64,000 nucleotides of DNA from an uncultured Serinicoccus sp. (GTDB taxonomy: Bacteria > Actinomycetota > Actinomycetes > Actinomycetales > Dermatophilaceae): assembly GCF_947500995.1 (NCBI RefSeq), contig NZ_CANMUA010000005.1:124001-188000 (forward strand). Reading direction: 5' to 3'. Under the pieces are notes generated by a model. It did not search any database. It was not told the origin of the DNA and was given only the letters and a program-made list of their open reading frames with translations. Numbering within the stretch: the stretch's first letter is position 1; every line of letters begins with the position of its first letter. Of the stretch, positions 52,192-60,739 are shown piece after piece. A program made the translations under genes and the position numbers.

Positions 52192-52247
52192 GGCAACCAT
52201 TCGCGACGCCCGGTGGGGCGGGAGGCAACCATTCGCGACGCCCGGTG
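52192..52247 (-). repeat. 32-bp tandem array, two units (family C)
   Basis: GGCAACCATTCGCGACGCCC followed by GGTG starts at 52192 and 52224, a 32-bp period. It is the inverse complement of the array at 45084-45171. It lies between the two ATPase genes on the minus strand, with the core sense to the upstream ATPase (stop 52277). Confidence 0.85.
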
Positions 52248-52248
52248 C

Positions 52249-52267
52249 GGGGGGGGGGGGGGGGGGG
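52249..52267. repeat. Homopolymer of 19 G residues
   Basis: Nineteen consecutive G bases (C on the coding strand) lie in the 121-bp gap between the two ABC ATPase genes, directly after the family C array. Such tracts slip in replication and are prone to assembly error. It is outside any reading frame I would call. Confidence 0.9.
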
Positions 52268-52276
52268 TCGGCCCGG

Positions 52277-53347
52277 TCATGCGGCGTCCCCCGCCGGGTG
52301 GAAGCAGGCGTAGCCGGCAGCACGCCCGGCCTCGCCCGGCGCAGACCCCGCCTGCTCCTCCGCCTCGTCCGGCGCGGAGCCCCGCCCGTCCGCACCGCCC
52401 CTCGGCGTCCACCCTGGTGGCGTCCCGCACTCGTCCGTGGCGTGCGCGCACCGGCTGCGGAAGACGCAGCCGTCCGGGAAGCGCCCGGCCGGCGGCACCG
52501 TCCCCGGGATGGTGGGCAGCGCCCCCCGCCCGCGCCGCCCCTGCTCGCCGGTGAGGTCGGAGGCGCCGATGAGGCCCTGGGTGTAGCGGTGGCGCGGGTC
52601 GGCGAAGACCTCGCCGACCGGTCCGGCCTCGACGATGCGGCCGCCGTACATCACCAGCACCCGCTCGCAGACGGTCGCGACGACGGCCAGGTCGTGGGTG
52701 ATGAAGAGCATCGCCGCCTCCCGCTCCTGAACGCCGCGCACCACGAGGTCGAGCACGGTCGCCTGCACGGTGACGTCGAGGGCGGTCGTGGGCTCGTCGC
52801 AGATGAGCAGGGCCGGGTCGTTGGCCAGCGCGATCGCGAGGACGACGCGCTGGCGCTGCCCGCCCGAGAGCTCGTGCGGGTAGGACCGCGCCAGGTGGGC
52901 CGGGTCGGGCAGCCCCACCTGGTCGAGCAGCTCGACCGCCCGCGCCCGGGCACCGGCCGTGTCGCGGGTGCCGTGGATGCGCATCACCTCGGCGACCTGC
53001 GCGCCCACCCGCATGGTCGGGTTGAGCGCCGTCATCGGTTCCTGGAAGACCATCGACACCGCGTCCCCGCGCAGCCGCGCCATCTCCCGCTCGCCCACCT
53101 CGAGCAGGTTGCGGGTGGCCGGGGTCCGCCCGGAGAGCCGGACGTCACCGCGCGCGTGCAGCCCCTCCCCGAGGAGGCCCATGACGGCGAGGGCGGTGAG
53201 GGACTTGCCCGACCCGGACTCCCCGATGAGCCCGACCCGCTCGCCGCGAGCGATCGCGAAGCTCACGTCGTGCAGCAGCGGGGTATGCCCCGTCCCCACG
53301 TCGAGGCCCTCCACCGCCAGCACGGTGCGGTCGCCGGCCCTGCTCAC
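52277..53347 (-). CDS. Peptide/nickel-type ABC transporter ATPase with oligopeptide C-terminal domain (DppD-like)
   Basis: A 356-residue ATPase: Walker A GESGSGKS near 38-45, [10 protein letters not shown] near 92, signature [15 protein letters not shown] near 155, Walker [13 protein letters not shown] near 174. After the nucleotide-binding domain, the oligo_HPY-type tail has [16 protein letters not shown] near 300. The last 45 residues are Glu/Gly/Ala-rich. The GTG at 53347 overlaps the dppC stop by GTGA. Confidence 0.93.
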   Translation of the reverse strand: MSRAGDRTVLAVEGLDVGTGHTPLLHDVSFAIARGERVGLIGESGSGKSLTALAVMGLLGEGLHARGDVRLSGRTPATRNLLEVGEREMARLRGDAVSMVFQEPMTALNPTMRVGAQVAEVMRIHGTRDTAGARARAVELLDQVGLPDPAHLARSYPHELSGGQRQRVVLAIALANDPALLICDEPTTALDVTVQATVLDLVVRGVQEREAAMLFITHDLAVVATVCERVLVMYGGRIVEAGPVGEVFADPRHRYTQGLIGASDLTGEQGRRGRGALPTIPGTVPPAGRFPDGCVFRSRCAHATDECGTPPGWTPRGGADGRGSAPDEAEEQAGSAPGEAGRAAGYACFHPAGDAA

Positions 53348-54231
53348 CGGTCCTCCAGCCGGGGGTCCAACCAGTCGCGCAACCCGTCGCCGAAGAGGTT
53401 GAACCCGAGCACCGACAGCGCGATGGCGGCGCCCGGGATGAGCGCCAGGTGCGGGGCGGAGCGCAGGGTGGTCTGCGCCTCGTAGAGCATGCGGCCCCAG
53501 CTGGCCTGGCCCGTGGGCGTCCCCAGCCCCAGGTAGGCGAGCGCCGCCTCGGCGAGGATGGCGATGGCGAAGGACACCGAGGCCTGCACGATGACCAGCC
53601 CCGCGACGTTGGGGACGACGTGGCGCACCGCGATCCCCAGCGGCGAGCGGCCCGCGGACCGGGCGGCCACGACATACTCCGTCCGCATCACCCCGAGCGC
53701 CCCGGAGCGGGTGATCCGCGCGAACGCCGGGATGGTGGCGATGCCGATGGCGATCATCGCCACCCGCGTCGAGCCGCCGTAGAGCGCGGCGAACATGATC
53801 GCCAGCAGCAGCGCCGGGAAGGCCAGCAGCACGTCGTTGCCGCGCATGACCAGCTGCCCGAGCCAGCCGGGCGACATCGCCGCGAGGATCCCCAGCGGCA
53901 CGCCGACCAGCGCCGCGACGCCCACGGCGACGAACCCCACGAAGAGGGTCGTGCGGGCGCCGACGAGGATCTGGGTGAGGACGTCGCGCCGCAACCGGTC
54001 GGTGCCGAGCCAGTGCTCGGCGTTCGGGGTCTGGTAGGGCTCGACCGGCAGGACGCGCATCGGTGCGTAGGGGGTCCAGACGTAGGACAGCAGCGCGAGC
54101 CCGACCACGACCGCGACGATGGCACCGCCCACGAGCAGCGAGGGGTTGAGGCGGCGGCCCGGGGAGCCGCCCGCGGGCGCCTGCCCCGAGTCGGTCACCG
54201 CGTCGGCCGCCGCGCCCTGGACCTCGCTCAC
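53344..54231 (-). CDS. Peptide-type ABC transporter permease (DppC-like)
   Basis: A 295-residue permease with a polar N-terminus, one helix near 30-50 and five more in the BPD_transp_1 domain. The EAA loop is near 215 (RSPLGIAVRHVVPNVAGLV) and HWLGTDRLRRDVLTQILVGART near 75-95 is typical of DppC. It pairs with the DppB-like permease, whose stop overlaps its GTG start by GTGA. The longer frame upstream is antisense and rejected. Confidence 0.93.
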   Translation of the reverse strand: MSEVQGAAADAVTDSGQAPAGGSPGRRLNPSLLVGGAIVAVVVGLALLSYVWTPYAPMRVLPVEPYQTPNAEHWLGTDRLRRDVLTQILVGARTTLFVGFVAVGVAALVGVPLGILAAMSPGWLGQLVMRGNDVLLAFPALLLAIMFAALYGGSTRVAMIAIGIATIPAFARITRSGALGVMRTEYVVAARSAGRSPLGIAVRHVVPNVAGLVIVQASVSFAIAILAEAALAYLGLGTPTGQASWGRMLYEAQTTLRSAPHLALIPGAAIALSVLGFNLFGDGLRDWLDPRLEDR

Positions 54232-55178
54232 CGCGACCCCGTCCGCAGCCGCGGGTCGATGACGAGGTAGAGCGCGTCGACGAGGAAGGTGATGAGCAGC
54301 GTCGCGACGACGAGGACCATGACGACCGTCTGCACCGTGAGGATCTCGCGCTGGGCCACCGAGTCGAGGAGCAGGGACCCCAGGCCGGGGATGACGAACA
54401 CCCGCTCGATCACGACGGCACCGACGAGCAGGGTCGCCAGCTGCAGCCCGAGGACCGTGACGACCGGCACGGCCGCGTTGCGCAGCCCGTGCCGCCAGAG
54501 CGCCTGGACGGGCCGCAGGCCCTTGGCGCGGGCCGTGCGCAGGTAGTCCTCGCGGAGCACGTCGAGGACGGCCGAGCGGACATACCTCGCGAGCACCGCG
54601 GCCTGCACCCCGGCGAGCGCGATCGAGGGCAGCACGAGCCGCTGCAGGAAGCCGACCGGGTCCTGCGCCGGCACCGCCCACCCCCCGCTGGGCACCCAGC
54701 GCAGCCGCACCGCGAAGACCGAGATGAGGACGATGCCCGCGAGGAACGCCGGGATCGCGACGCCGACCTGCGAGGCGGCCGACATGACCACACCGTCGGC
54801 GTGCCGGTGCCGCACGGCCATCCAGATGCCGACGGGGACCGCGACGAGCACCGCGAAGATCATCGACGTGGTCACCAGGATGAGCGTGACCTGCAGCCGG
54901 TCGGCGATCTGCGGGCCGATGGCGGCCTTGGAGATGAACTCGATCCCCGGGTCGAGGGTGAGCATGCCACGCATCCAGTCGAGGTACTGCACCACCACCG
55001 GCCGGTCCAGCCCGAACTGCTCCCGCAGCGCCGCCACCGACGCCTCCGAGGCGTTGATGCCCAGCGCCACCCGCGCCGGGTCGCCCGGCAGGACCCGCAT
55101 GAAGGCGAAGACCAGCACCGAGGCCGCGAGCACGCTGAGCACGAAGACCATCGCGCGGTGCAGCAGTCGCAGGACCAT
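54228..55178 (-). CDS. Peptide-type ABC transporter permease (DppB-like)
   Basis: A 316-residue, six-helix permease: MVLRLLHRAMVFVLSVLAASVLVFAFMRVLPGDPA start (keywords FMRVLPGDPA), LDPGIEFISK near 75, and the EAA loop LREDYLRTARAKGLRPVQALWRHGLRNAAVPVV near 200 (keywords YLRTARAKGL, HGLRNA). First gene after the substrate-binding protein, 85 bases downstream. The ATG is 6 nt from a TAGAGT box, so the permease and ATPase genes may have their own leaderless mRNA. Confidence 0.93.
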   Translation of the reverse strand: MVLRLLHRAMVFVLSVLAASVLVFAFMRVLPGDPARVALGINASEASVAALREQFGLDRPVVVQYLDWMRGMLTLDPGIEFISKAAIGPQIADRLQVTLILVTTSMIFAVLVAVPVGIWMAVRHRHADGVVMSAASQVGVAIPAFLAGIVLISVFAVRLRWVPSGGWAVPAQDPVGFLQRLVLPSIALAGVQAAVLARYVRSAVLDVLREDYLRTARAKGLRPVQALWRHGLRNAAVPVVTVLGLQLATLLVGAVVIERVFVIPGLGSLLLDSVAQREILTVQTVVMVLVVATLLITFLVDALYLVIDPRLRTGSR

Positions 55179-55184
55179 GCGAGC

Positions 55185-55190
55185 ACTCTA
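55185..55190 (-). promoter_or_regulatory. Probable -10 box, leaderless start of dppB-like gene
   Basis: TAGAGT on the minus strand ends 6 nt before the ATG at 55178. Confidence 0.5.
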
Positions 55191-55263
55191 GAGCGAGCGT
55201 CCCTGGTTCTGGACAGACGATCCTGGGGAACGGGTCCCAGATCCTGAGGTCCAGAAGTGCAGG

Positions 55264-56871
55264 TCAGCCCCGGGCGAGGTCGCCGAGGTCGAAGGACTCC
55301 TTGATGGCGTTGGTCGGCAGGCCGGTGATGTCCGGGTCGGCGACCATGAGGTTGGGCAGCAGGAAGAGGAAGTCCGCGGCGGCGTCCTCGCTGATGAGCG
55401 CGGCCGCCTCCTGGAGCTTCGTGACCTGCTCCTCCTCCGTCCCGGTGTCGGCCTCCTCGAAGAGGGCCTGGATCTCCTCGGTGCCGTAGGTCGTGTAGTA
55501 GTCCGGGCTGCCGAAGACGTTGGCCATGTCGCGCGGCTCGACGTGCGCCACGATCGACATGTCGAAGTCCTTGTTGGTGAAGACCGTCTCCAGCCACGCC
55601 GCGGGGAACTCCAGCTCGTCGATGGTCACCTCCAGCCCGACGTCCTCGAGCATGGACTCCACGACGGTGCCGCAGGACACGGCATACGGCAGCGACGGTA
55701 TGCGCAGGCGCAGCTCGGTGCCCTCCGCGCCGGCCTCGGCGATGAGCTCCTCGGCGCGGGCCGGGTCGAAGGGGAAGTCCCCGGTGCGGTCCTCGTACCA
55801 CGGGTCGGTCGGCGGGACCATCGAGCCGATGAGCTCCCCGCGGCCGGCCCAGCAGGTGTCCAGGAGCGACTGGTGGTCGATGGCGTGCCGGACCGCCTCG
55901 CGCAGGGCGGGGTCGGCGAGCGGGTTGCCCTCCTGCTGGTTCATCGACAGGACGACCTCGCCGTTGGTCGTGCCCTCGACGATCTGGAAGTCGCCCCCCT
56001 CGAACTCGGCCAGCGACTCCGGCGCCTGCACGGTCGAGACGACGTCGATCGCGTCGGTGAGCATGGCGTTGTTGAGCGCGTTGGCGTCCTGGAAGTAGCG
56101 CATCTCGACGGTCGCGAAGTAGGGCGCGTCGCCGTGGTAGTCCGGGTTGCGCTCCAGGGTGATCTGCGAGCCGCGGTCCCAGGTGCCGAAGGTGTAGGGA
56201 CCGGTGCCGACGGCCTGCTCGGCCAGGTCGTCGACGCCCTCGGTGTCGAACATGGCGCCGACCCGGGTGGTGAGGGCGTAGAGGAAGGAGTTGGACGGCC
56301 GCGACAGGGTGACCTCGAGCGTGGTGTCGTCCACCGCCTCGGCCGACTCCACGACGTCGAGCTGGGACTTGAGGCTGATGGTCCAGGCGTCGGAGGAGAC
56401 CCTCTCCAGGGAGAAGGCGGCGTCCTCGGCCGTGAACTCGCTGCCGTCGGAGAAGGTGACCCCCTCCTCCAGGGTGAAGGTGTAGGTCAGCCGGTCCTCG
56501 CTGACCTCCCAGTCGGTCGCGAGCGCGGGGACGATCTCGCCGGTCTCGGCGTCGACCGTCACCAGCGTCTCGTAGACGTTGTCCAGCAGCAGCTGCGGGA
56601 TCGCCGCACCGTCGGTCGTGGTGAAGTCCAGGCTCGCGGGCTCGGCGACCAGGCCCACCCGCACGGTCTCGTCGGAGCCGCCGGGCGCCGACCCGCCGGT
56701 CTGCCCCGCCTCGCCGTCTCCCTCCTCCGAGCCACCGCCCCCGGAGCCCGAGCCCTCCTCGGACCCGTCGTCCGGGGAGCCGCTGGTGCCCGCCCCGGCG
56801 TTGCAGCCGGCCAGCAGGGCGGTCGCGGCCACGGCGGCGACCAGGGAGCGGGTTGTCGTCGACGTCCTCAT
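55264..56871 (-). CDS. Extracellular solute-binding lipoprotein, family 5 (DppA/OppA-like)
   Basis: A 535-residue SBP_bac_5 lipoprotein: signal and lipobox LLAGC near residue 23, a Ser/Gly/Glu-rich linker to about 65, then VRVGLVAEPASLDFTT, VYETLVTVDAETGEIVPALATDWEVSEDRLTYTFTLEEGVTFSDGSEFTAEDAAFS (keywords LATDWEVS, VTFSDGSEFTAEDA). It feeds peptides or nickel-like ligands to the DppBCDF-like transporter; the specificity is not readable. The ATG at 56871 follows GGGG; 56883 is an alternative. Confidence 0.92.
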   Translation of the reverse strand: MRTSTTTRSLVAAVAATALLAGCNAGAGTSGSPDDGSEEGSGSGGGGSEEGDGEAGQTGGSAPGGSDETVRVGLVAEPASLDFTTTDGAAIPQLLLDNVYETLVTVDAETGEIVPALATDWEVSEDRLTYTFTLEEGVTFSDGSEFTAEDAAFSLERVSSDAWTISLKSQLDVVESAEAVDDTTLEVTLSRPSNSFLYALTTRVGAMFDTEGVDDLAEQAVGTGPYTFGTWDRGSQITLERNPDYHGDAPYFATVEMRYFQDANALNNAMLTDAIDVVSTVQAPESLAEFEGGDFQIVEGTTNGEVVLSMNQQEGNPLADPALREAVRHAIDHQSLLDTCWAGRGELIGSMVPPTDPWYEDRTGDFPFDPARAEELIAEAGAEGTELRLRIPSLPYAVSCGTVVESMLEDVGLEVTIDELEFPAAWLETVFTNKDFDMSIVAHVEPRDMANVFGSPDYYTTYGTEEIQALFEEADTGTEEEQVTKLQEAAALISEDAAADFLFLLPNLMVADPDITGLPTNAIKESFDLGDLARG

Positions 56872-56920
56872 GCGCCCCATCATCGGGTATGCGTGCGCGG
56901 GCGCGCCACCACGGCTCGTC

Positions 56921-56926
56921 TAGTCT
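56921..56926 (+). promoter_or_regulatory. Probable -10 box, leaderless start of glycerate kinase gene
   Basis: TAGTCT ends 6 nt before the GTG at 56933. Confidence 0.5.
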
Positions 56927-56932
56927 CGTGCC

Positions 56933-57982
56933 GTGAGCAACGACGCCAGCCCCGCCCGCCCGGTCGTCCTCGTCGCACCGGACAAGTTCCGGGGGTCGCT
57001 GTCCGCGCCGGAGGTCGTGCAGGCGGCCCGGGCCGGGGCGCAGGAGGCGGGGTGGGACGTCGTCGACATGCCGATGGCGGACGGCGGCGAAGGCATGCTC
57101 GACGCCTTCGGCGGGGCCAACCGCACCTCCACCGTCACCGGCCCGCTCGGCACCCCGGTCAGGGCGCAGTGGCGGCTCGGCGAGGACGACGGCCTCGCGA
57201 TCATCGAGTCGGCGGCGGCGAGCGGGCTGGTCCTCGCGGGGGGCAAGGAGGGCAACGACCCGATGGGGGCCACCAGCGCCGGCACCGGGGAGCTCATCGC
57301 GCAGGCCGTGCTCGCCGGCGCCCGGCGGGTCGTCGTGGGGCTGGGCGGCTCGGCCATGAGCGACGGCGGGCGCGGGGCCGTCGAGGCGGTCCTCGCGGGC
57401 CTGGACGGCGACCGCCCGGCCGACCGGGGCGTCGAGCTGCTCGCGGCGTGCGACGTGCAGACGCCCTTCGTCGAGGCCGCGCAGGTCTTCGGCCCGCAGA
57501 AGGGCGCGGACGCCGGGCAGGTGGTCGAGCTCACCGGCCGGCTCTTCGCGCAGCAGGGGGACTACGTCGAGCGCTTCGGCGTCGACGTGTCGCAGACCGC
57601 CGGGGCGGGGGCCGCCGGCGGCCTGGGGGGCGGCGTGCTCGTGCTCGGCGGCGCGCTCGTGCCGGGGCTGCGGCTGGTGGCCGACCAGGTGGGTCTCGAG
57701 GAGGCCGTGGGCCGGGCGGACGCGATCGTCACCGGCGAGGGGGCGCTGGACGCCGAGTCGTTCAACGGCAAGGTCGTCGGCGGGGTCGTCGACGCGGCCG
57801 AGCCTTACGGCATCCCCGTCGTCGTCGTCGCCGGCGTCCTGCGGGAGGACGCCCCCGCCGCCCGGCTGACCGGGCTGCGGGTCGTCGACCTGTCCGCGAC
57901 CTACGGCGCCGCGGCCTCCTGGAACGACACGGCCGCCTGCGTCCGACGTGCCGTGGCCGAGCAGCTGCGCGCGCTGAGCTGA
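56933..57982 (+). CDS. Glycerate kinase, GlxK/GarK type
   Basis: The 349-residue protein phosphorylates D-glycerate to 2- or 3-phosphoglycerate. Family landmarks: VVLVAPDKFRGSLSAPEV near 11, MPMADGGEGMLDAF near 46, GLGGSAMSDGGRGAVEAV near 138, VFGPQKGAD near 186, and GEGALDAESFNGKVVGGV near 266. Glycerate could come from the hydroxyacid dehydrogenase at 28738, but the genes are far apart. Leaderless start likely. Confidence 0.93.
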   Translation: MSNDASPARPVVLVAPDKFRGSLSAPEVVQAARAGAQEAGWDVVDMPMADGGEGMLDAFGGANRTSTVTGPLGTPVRAQWRLGEDDGLAIIESAAASGLVLAGGKEGNDPMGATSAGTGELIAQAVLAGARRVVVGLGGSAMSDGGRGAVEAVLAGLDGDRPADRGVELLAACDVQTPFVEAAQVFGPQKGADAGQVVELTGRLFAQQGDYVERFGVDVSQTAGAGAAGGLGGGVLVLGGALVPGLRLVADQVGLEEAVGRADAIVTGEGALDAESFNGKVVGGVVDAAEPYGIPVVVVAGVLREDAPAARLTGLRVVDLSATYGAAASWNDTAACVRRAVAEQLRALS

Positions 57983-58020
57983 CGGGGCCGCCTGGTCCCG
58001 CCGGGGAGCAGCCGCGCGGT

Positions 58021-58066
58021 TACCGGCCGGTATACACTGGTCCCAGGATCCAAGTACCGCCGGTAC
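58021..58066. promoter_or_regulatory. Two TACCG-N-CGGTA palindromes at the FadE-type gene promoter
   Basis: TACCGGCCGGTA at 58021-58032 and GTACCGCCGGTAC at 58054-58066 have the same half-sites (TACCG/CGGTA), centres about 33.5 bp apart. A TATACA at 58031-58036 between them is a likely -10 box, so the second site would lie downstream of transcription start. The pattern suits a TetR-family regulator of fatty-acid oxidation; no such gene is adjacent. Confidence 0.55.
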
Positions 58067-58087
58067 CGCATACTTCAGGAGGCCACC

Positions 58088-59989
58088 GTGGGCCACTACC
58101 GCAGCAATATCCGCGACATCGAGTTCCTGCTCCTCGACGTGCTCGGCCGCCAGGAGGTGCTGGGGCGGGAGCCCTACGCCGAGGTCGACGTCGAGGTGGC
58201 CCGCGAGGCGCTGCGCGCCGTCGCCGACCTGGCCGAGGGGCCCCTCGCCGCCTCCTTCACCGAGTCCGACCGCACCCCGCCGGTGCTCGACCCGGCCACC
58301 GGTGAGGTGAGCATGCCGGAGAGCTTCGTCGCGTCATACCGGACCTGGGTGGAGAACGAGTGGTGGCGGCTGGAGATCGACGAGGGCCTCGGCGGCACCC
58401 CCGCCCCCCCGAGCCTCACCTGGGCGATGTCCGAGCTGGTGCTCGGCGCCAACCCGGCGGTGAAGATGTTCGCGGCCGGCTACACCTTCGCCAACGTGCT
58501 CCACCGCCTCGGCACCCCCGAGCAGCAGCAGCTCGCCCGGCTCATGGTCGACCACGCCTGGGGCGCGACGATGATGCTCACCGAGCCCGAGGCCGGCTCG
58601 GACGTCGGGGCCGGGCGGACGAAGGCGGTCAAGGCCGGGGACGGCACCTGGCACCTCACCGGCACCAAGCGCTTCATCACCAGCGGGATCGCGCCGTTCT
58701 ACGACAACGTCCTGCACTTCGTCCTCGCCCGCCCCGAGGGCGCCGGCCCCGGCACCAAGGGGCTGTCGCTGTTCGTCGTGCCCGACCGGCACGTCACCGA
58801 CCTCGAGACCGGTGAGCTGGGCGACAAGAACGGCGTCCAGGTCACCGCCATCGAGCACAAGATGGGCCTCAAGGTGTCGACGACGTGCGAGGTCGCGCTC
58901 GGCGAGGACGAGTCGCGGCCGGCCGTCGGCTGGCTCCTCGGGGAGACGCACGACGGGATCGCCCAGATGTTCCGGGTCATCGAGTACGCCCGGATGCTCG
59001 TCGGCACCAAGGCGATCGCCACGCTGTCGGCCGGCTACCAGGCGGCGCTGGGGTATGCCCGTGAGCGGGTGCAGGGCGCCGACCTCACCCAGATGGCCGA
59101 CAAGACCGCGCCCCGGGTGACGATCACCGCGCACCCGGACGTGCGGCGCTCGCTGCTGCTGCAGAAGTCCTACGCCGAGGGGCTGCGCGCGCTCATGCTG
59201 TGGACCGCGACCTTCCAGGACCAGGTGCACGCCCGGCAGGACCTCGCCGGGGACGACACCCTGGACGGCGCCGACGAGGTCGCGATGGCGGCCCGCGTCA
59301 ACGACCTCCTGCTGCCGATGGTCAAGGGCTGCGGCTCCGAGCGCGCCTTCACCCTGCTCGGGACCGAGTCCCTGCAGACCCTCGGCGGGTCCGGCTTCCT
59401 GCAGGATTACCCCATCGAGCAGTACCTGCGCGACAGCAAGATCGACAGCCTCTACGAGGGCACCACCGCGATCCAGGGCATGGACTTCTTCTTCCGCAAG
59501 ATCCTGCGCGACCGCGGGCAGGCGCTGGGGTATGTCGCGGCCCAGGTCAGGCAGACCGCCGAGACGCAGGCGGACGACGGGCTCGGCGAGGTCCGCGGCG
59601 CCGTGCTGCGGGCGCTCGGCGAGGTCGACGCGATGGTGCAGTTCATGACGGCGCGGGCCGCCGAGTCGCAGGAGCGGCCGAGCGCGGTCTACGCCGTCGG
59701 CCTGGGGACCACGCGGCTGCTGCTCGCGGCCGGCGACCTGCTCATCGGCTGGCTGCTGCTGCGTGAGGCCGAGGTCGCCCAGCGGCTGCTGGACTCGGGC
59801 GACACCGGCGTGAGCGGGCTGCGGGCCGCCGACGAGGACGCGCGCGCCTACCTGCAGGGCAAGGTCGTCGCCGCGCGGTTCTTCGCGACCGAGGTGCTCC
59901 CGCGCCTGGGCGCCGACCGCCGCACCGTCACCTCCGCCGACGACGACCACGTCGCCGCGGTCATGGACCTGCCCGACGCCGCCTTCTGA
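58088..59989 (+). CDS. Acyl-CoA dehydrogenase, FadE5-like
   Basis: A 633-residue flavoprotein of the long three-domain type related to mycobacterial FadE5. It begins MGHYRSNIRDIEFLLLDVLGRQEVLG. Middle-domain signatures: TMMLTEPEAGSDVGAGRTKA near 160, GTKRFITSGI near 192. C-terminal: GCGSERAFTLLGTESLQTLGGSGFLQDYPIEQYLRDSKIDSLYEGTTAIQGMDF (keywords LGGSGFLQDYP, YEGTTAIQG). It oxidises acyl-CoA and should pass electrons to ETF. AGGAGG precedes the GTG. A 22-bp array follows 12 bases after the stop. Confidence 0.93.
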   Translation: MGHYRSNIRDIEFLLLDVLGRQEVLGREPYAEVDVEVAREALRAVADLAEGPLAASFTESDRTPPVLDPATGEVSMPESFVASYRTWVENEWWRLEIDEGLGGTPAPPSLTWAMSELVLGANPAVKMFAAGYTFANVLHRLGTPEQQQLARLMVDHAWGATMMLTEPEAGSDVGAGRTKAVKAGDGTWHLTGTKRFITSGIAPFYDNVLHFVLARPEGAGPGTKGLSLFVVPDRHVTDLETGELGDKNGVQVTAIEHKMGLKVSTTCEVALGEDESRPAVGWLLGETHDGIAQMFRVIEYARMLVGTKAIATLSAGYQAALGYARERVQGADLTQMADKTAPRVTITAHPDVRRSLLLQKSYAEGLRALMLWTATFQDQVHARQDLAGDDTLDGADEVAMAARVNDLLLPMVKGCGSERAFTLLGTESLQTLGGSGFLQDYPIEQYLRDSKIDSLYEGTTAIQGMDFFFRKILRDRGQALGYVAAQVRQTAETQADDGLGEVRGAVLRALGEVDAMVQFMTARAAESQERPSAVYAVGLGTTRLLLAAGDLLIGWLLLREAEVAQRLLDSGDTGVSGLRAADEDARAYLQGKVVAARFFATEVLPRLGADRRTVTSADDDHVAAVMDLPDAAF

Positions 59990-60001
59990 CCCGCCCTCCC
60001 G

Positions 60002-60101
60002 CACCGGACGCGCCGTCCGACCACACCGGACGCGCGGTCAAGACCCACCGGACGCGCGGTCAAGACCCACCGGACGCGCGGTCAGGGCCCACCGGACGCG
60101 C
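60002..60101 (+). repeat. 22-bp tandem array, five units (family A)
   Basis: CACCGGACGCGC starts at 60002, 60024, 60046, 60068 and 60090 (22-bp period). The core is on the sense strand of the FadE-type gene that stops at 59989. Linkers are mostly GGTCAAGACC-like. It lies upstream of the GNAT gene at 60153. Confidence 0.92.
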
Positions 60102-60140
60102 GGTCGTACCGAGTGACCGGCATACCTTCGCCCCAGGCGC

Positions 60141-60146
60141 CAGACT
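60141..60146 (+). promoter_or_regulatory. Weak leaderless -10-like box before the GNAT gene
   Basis: CAGACT, one base different from TAGACT, ends 6 nt before the ATG at 60153; no Shine-Dalgarno sequence is seen. Confidence 0.3.
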
Positions 60147-60152
60147 GGCCAG

Positions 60153-60737
60153 ATGGTGTTCGAGGTGCACCCCGTGACCCCGGACCGGTTCGAGGACTTC
60201 GCCGACGTCGTCAACCCGAACCGGCGCGCGACGCACTGCTGGTGCGTCCCGCACCGGCTCCGCAGCGCCGAGGTCGACGAGCTCGGCGGTGGGGACCGTG
60301 AACGAGCGATGCGTGCCCTGTGCGAACGGGACCTGCCGCCCGGGGTGGTGGGCTACGCCGACGGCATACCGGTGGCGTGGTGCAACATCGGTCCGCGCTC
60401 GGACATCCCGGTGCTCGTGCACTCCCGCAGGATCCGTCCGCTGGACGACGTCGCCGTCTGGAGCATCGTGTGCACCGTCGTGCGCGGTGGGCACCGGAAG
60501 CGCGGTCACACGTCGCGGGTCGTCGAGGGCGCCGTCGGGTATGCCGCAGCCCACGACGCCCCGGCCGTGGAGGCATATCCGGTCGACCCGCCGGGGCGGA
60601 TGGACACGACGATGGCGTTCGTGGGGACCCGGGCGATGTTCGAGAGGGTCGGGTTCGAGGTGGTCGGCCGGACGGAGGCGACCGCGAGCCGGCTCCCGCG
60701 GCTGGTGATGCGACGCGACCTGTCGCCGCGTGCGTGA
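60153..60737 (+). CDS. GNAT-family N-acetyltransferase
   Basis: A 194-residue acetyltransferase: VHPVTPDRFEDFADVV at the start, HCWCVPHRLR near 28 (three close Cys/His residues), VGYADGIPVAWCNIGPR near 65, WSIVCTVVRGGHRKRGHTSRVVEGAVGYAA near 106 (acetyl-CoA loop RGGHRKRG) and FVGTRAMFERVGFEVVGRTE near 150. Substrate unknown. The gene is bracketed by two 22-bp arrays of opposite orientation (60002-60101 and 60740-60839). Confidence 0.85.
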   Translation: MVFEVHPVTPDRFEDFADVVNPNRRATHCWCVPHRLRSAEVDELGGGDRERAMRALCERDLPPGVVGYADGIPVAWCNIGPRSDIPVLVHSRRIRPLDDVAVWSIVCTVVRGGHRKRGHTSRVVEGAVGYAAAHDAPAVEAYPVDPPGRMDTTMAFVGTRAMFERVGFEVVGRTEATASRLPRLVMRRDLSPRA

Positions 60738-60739
60738 CC

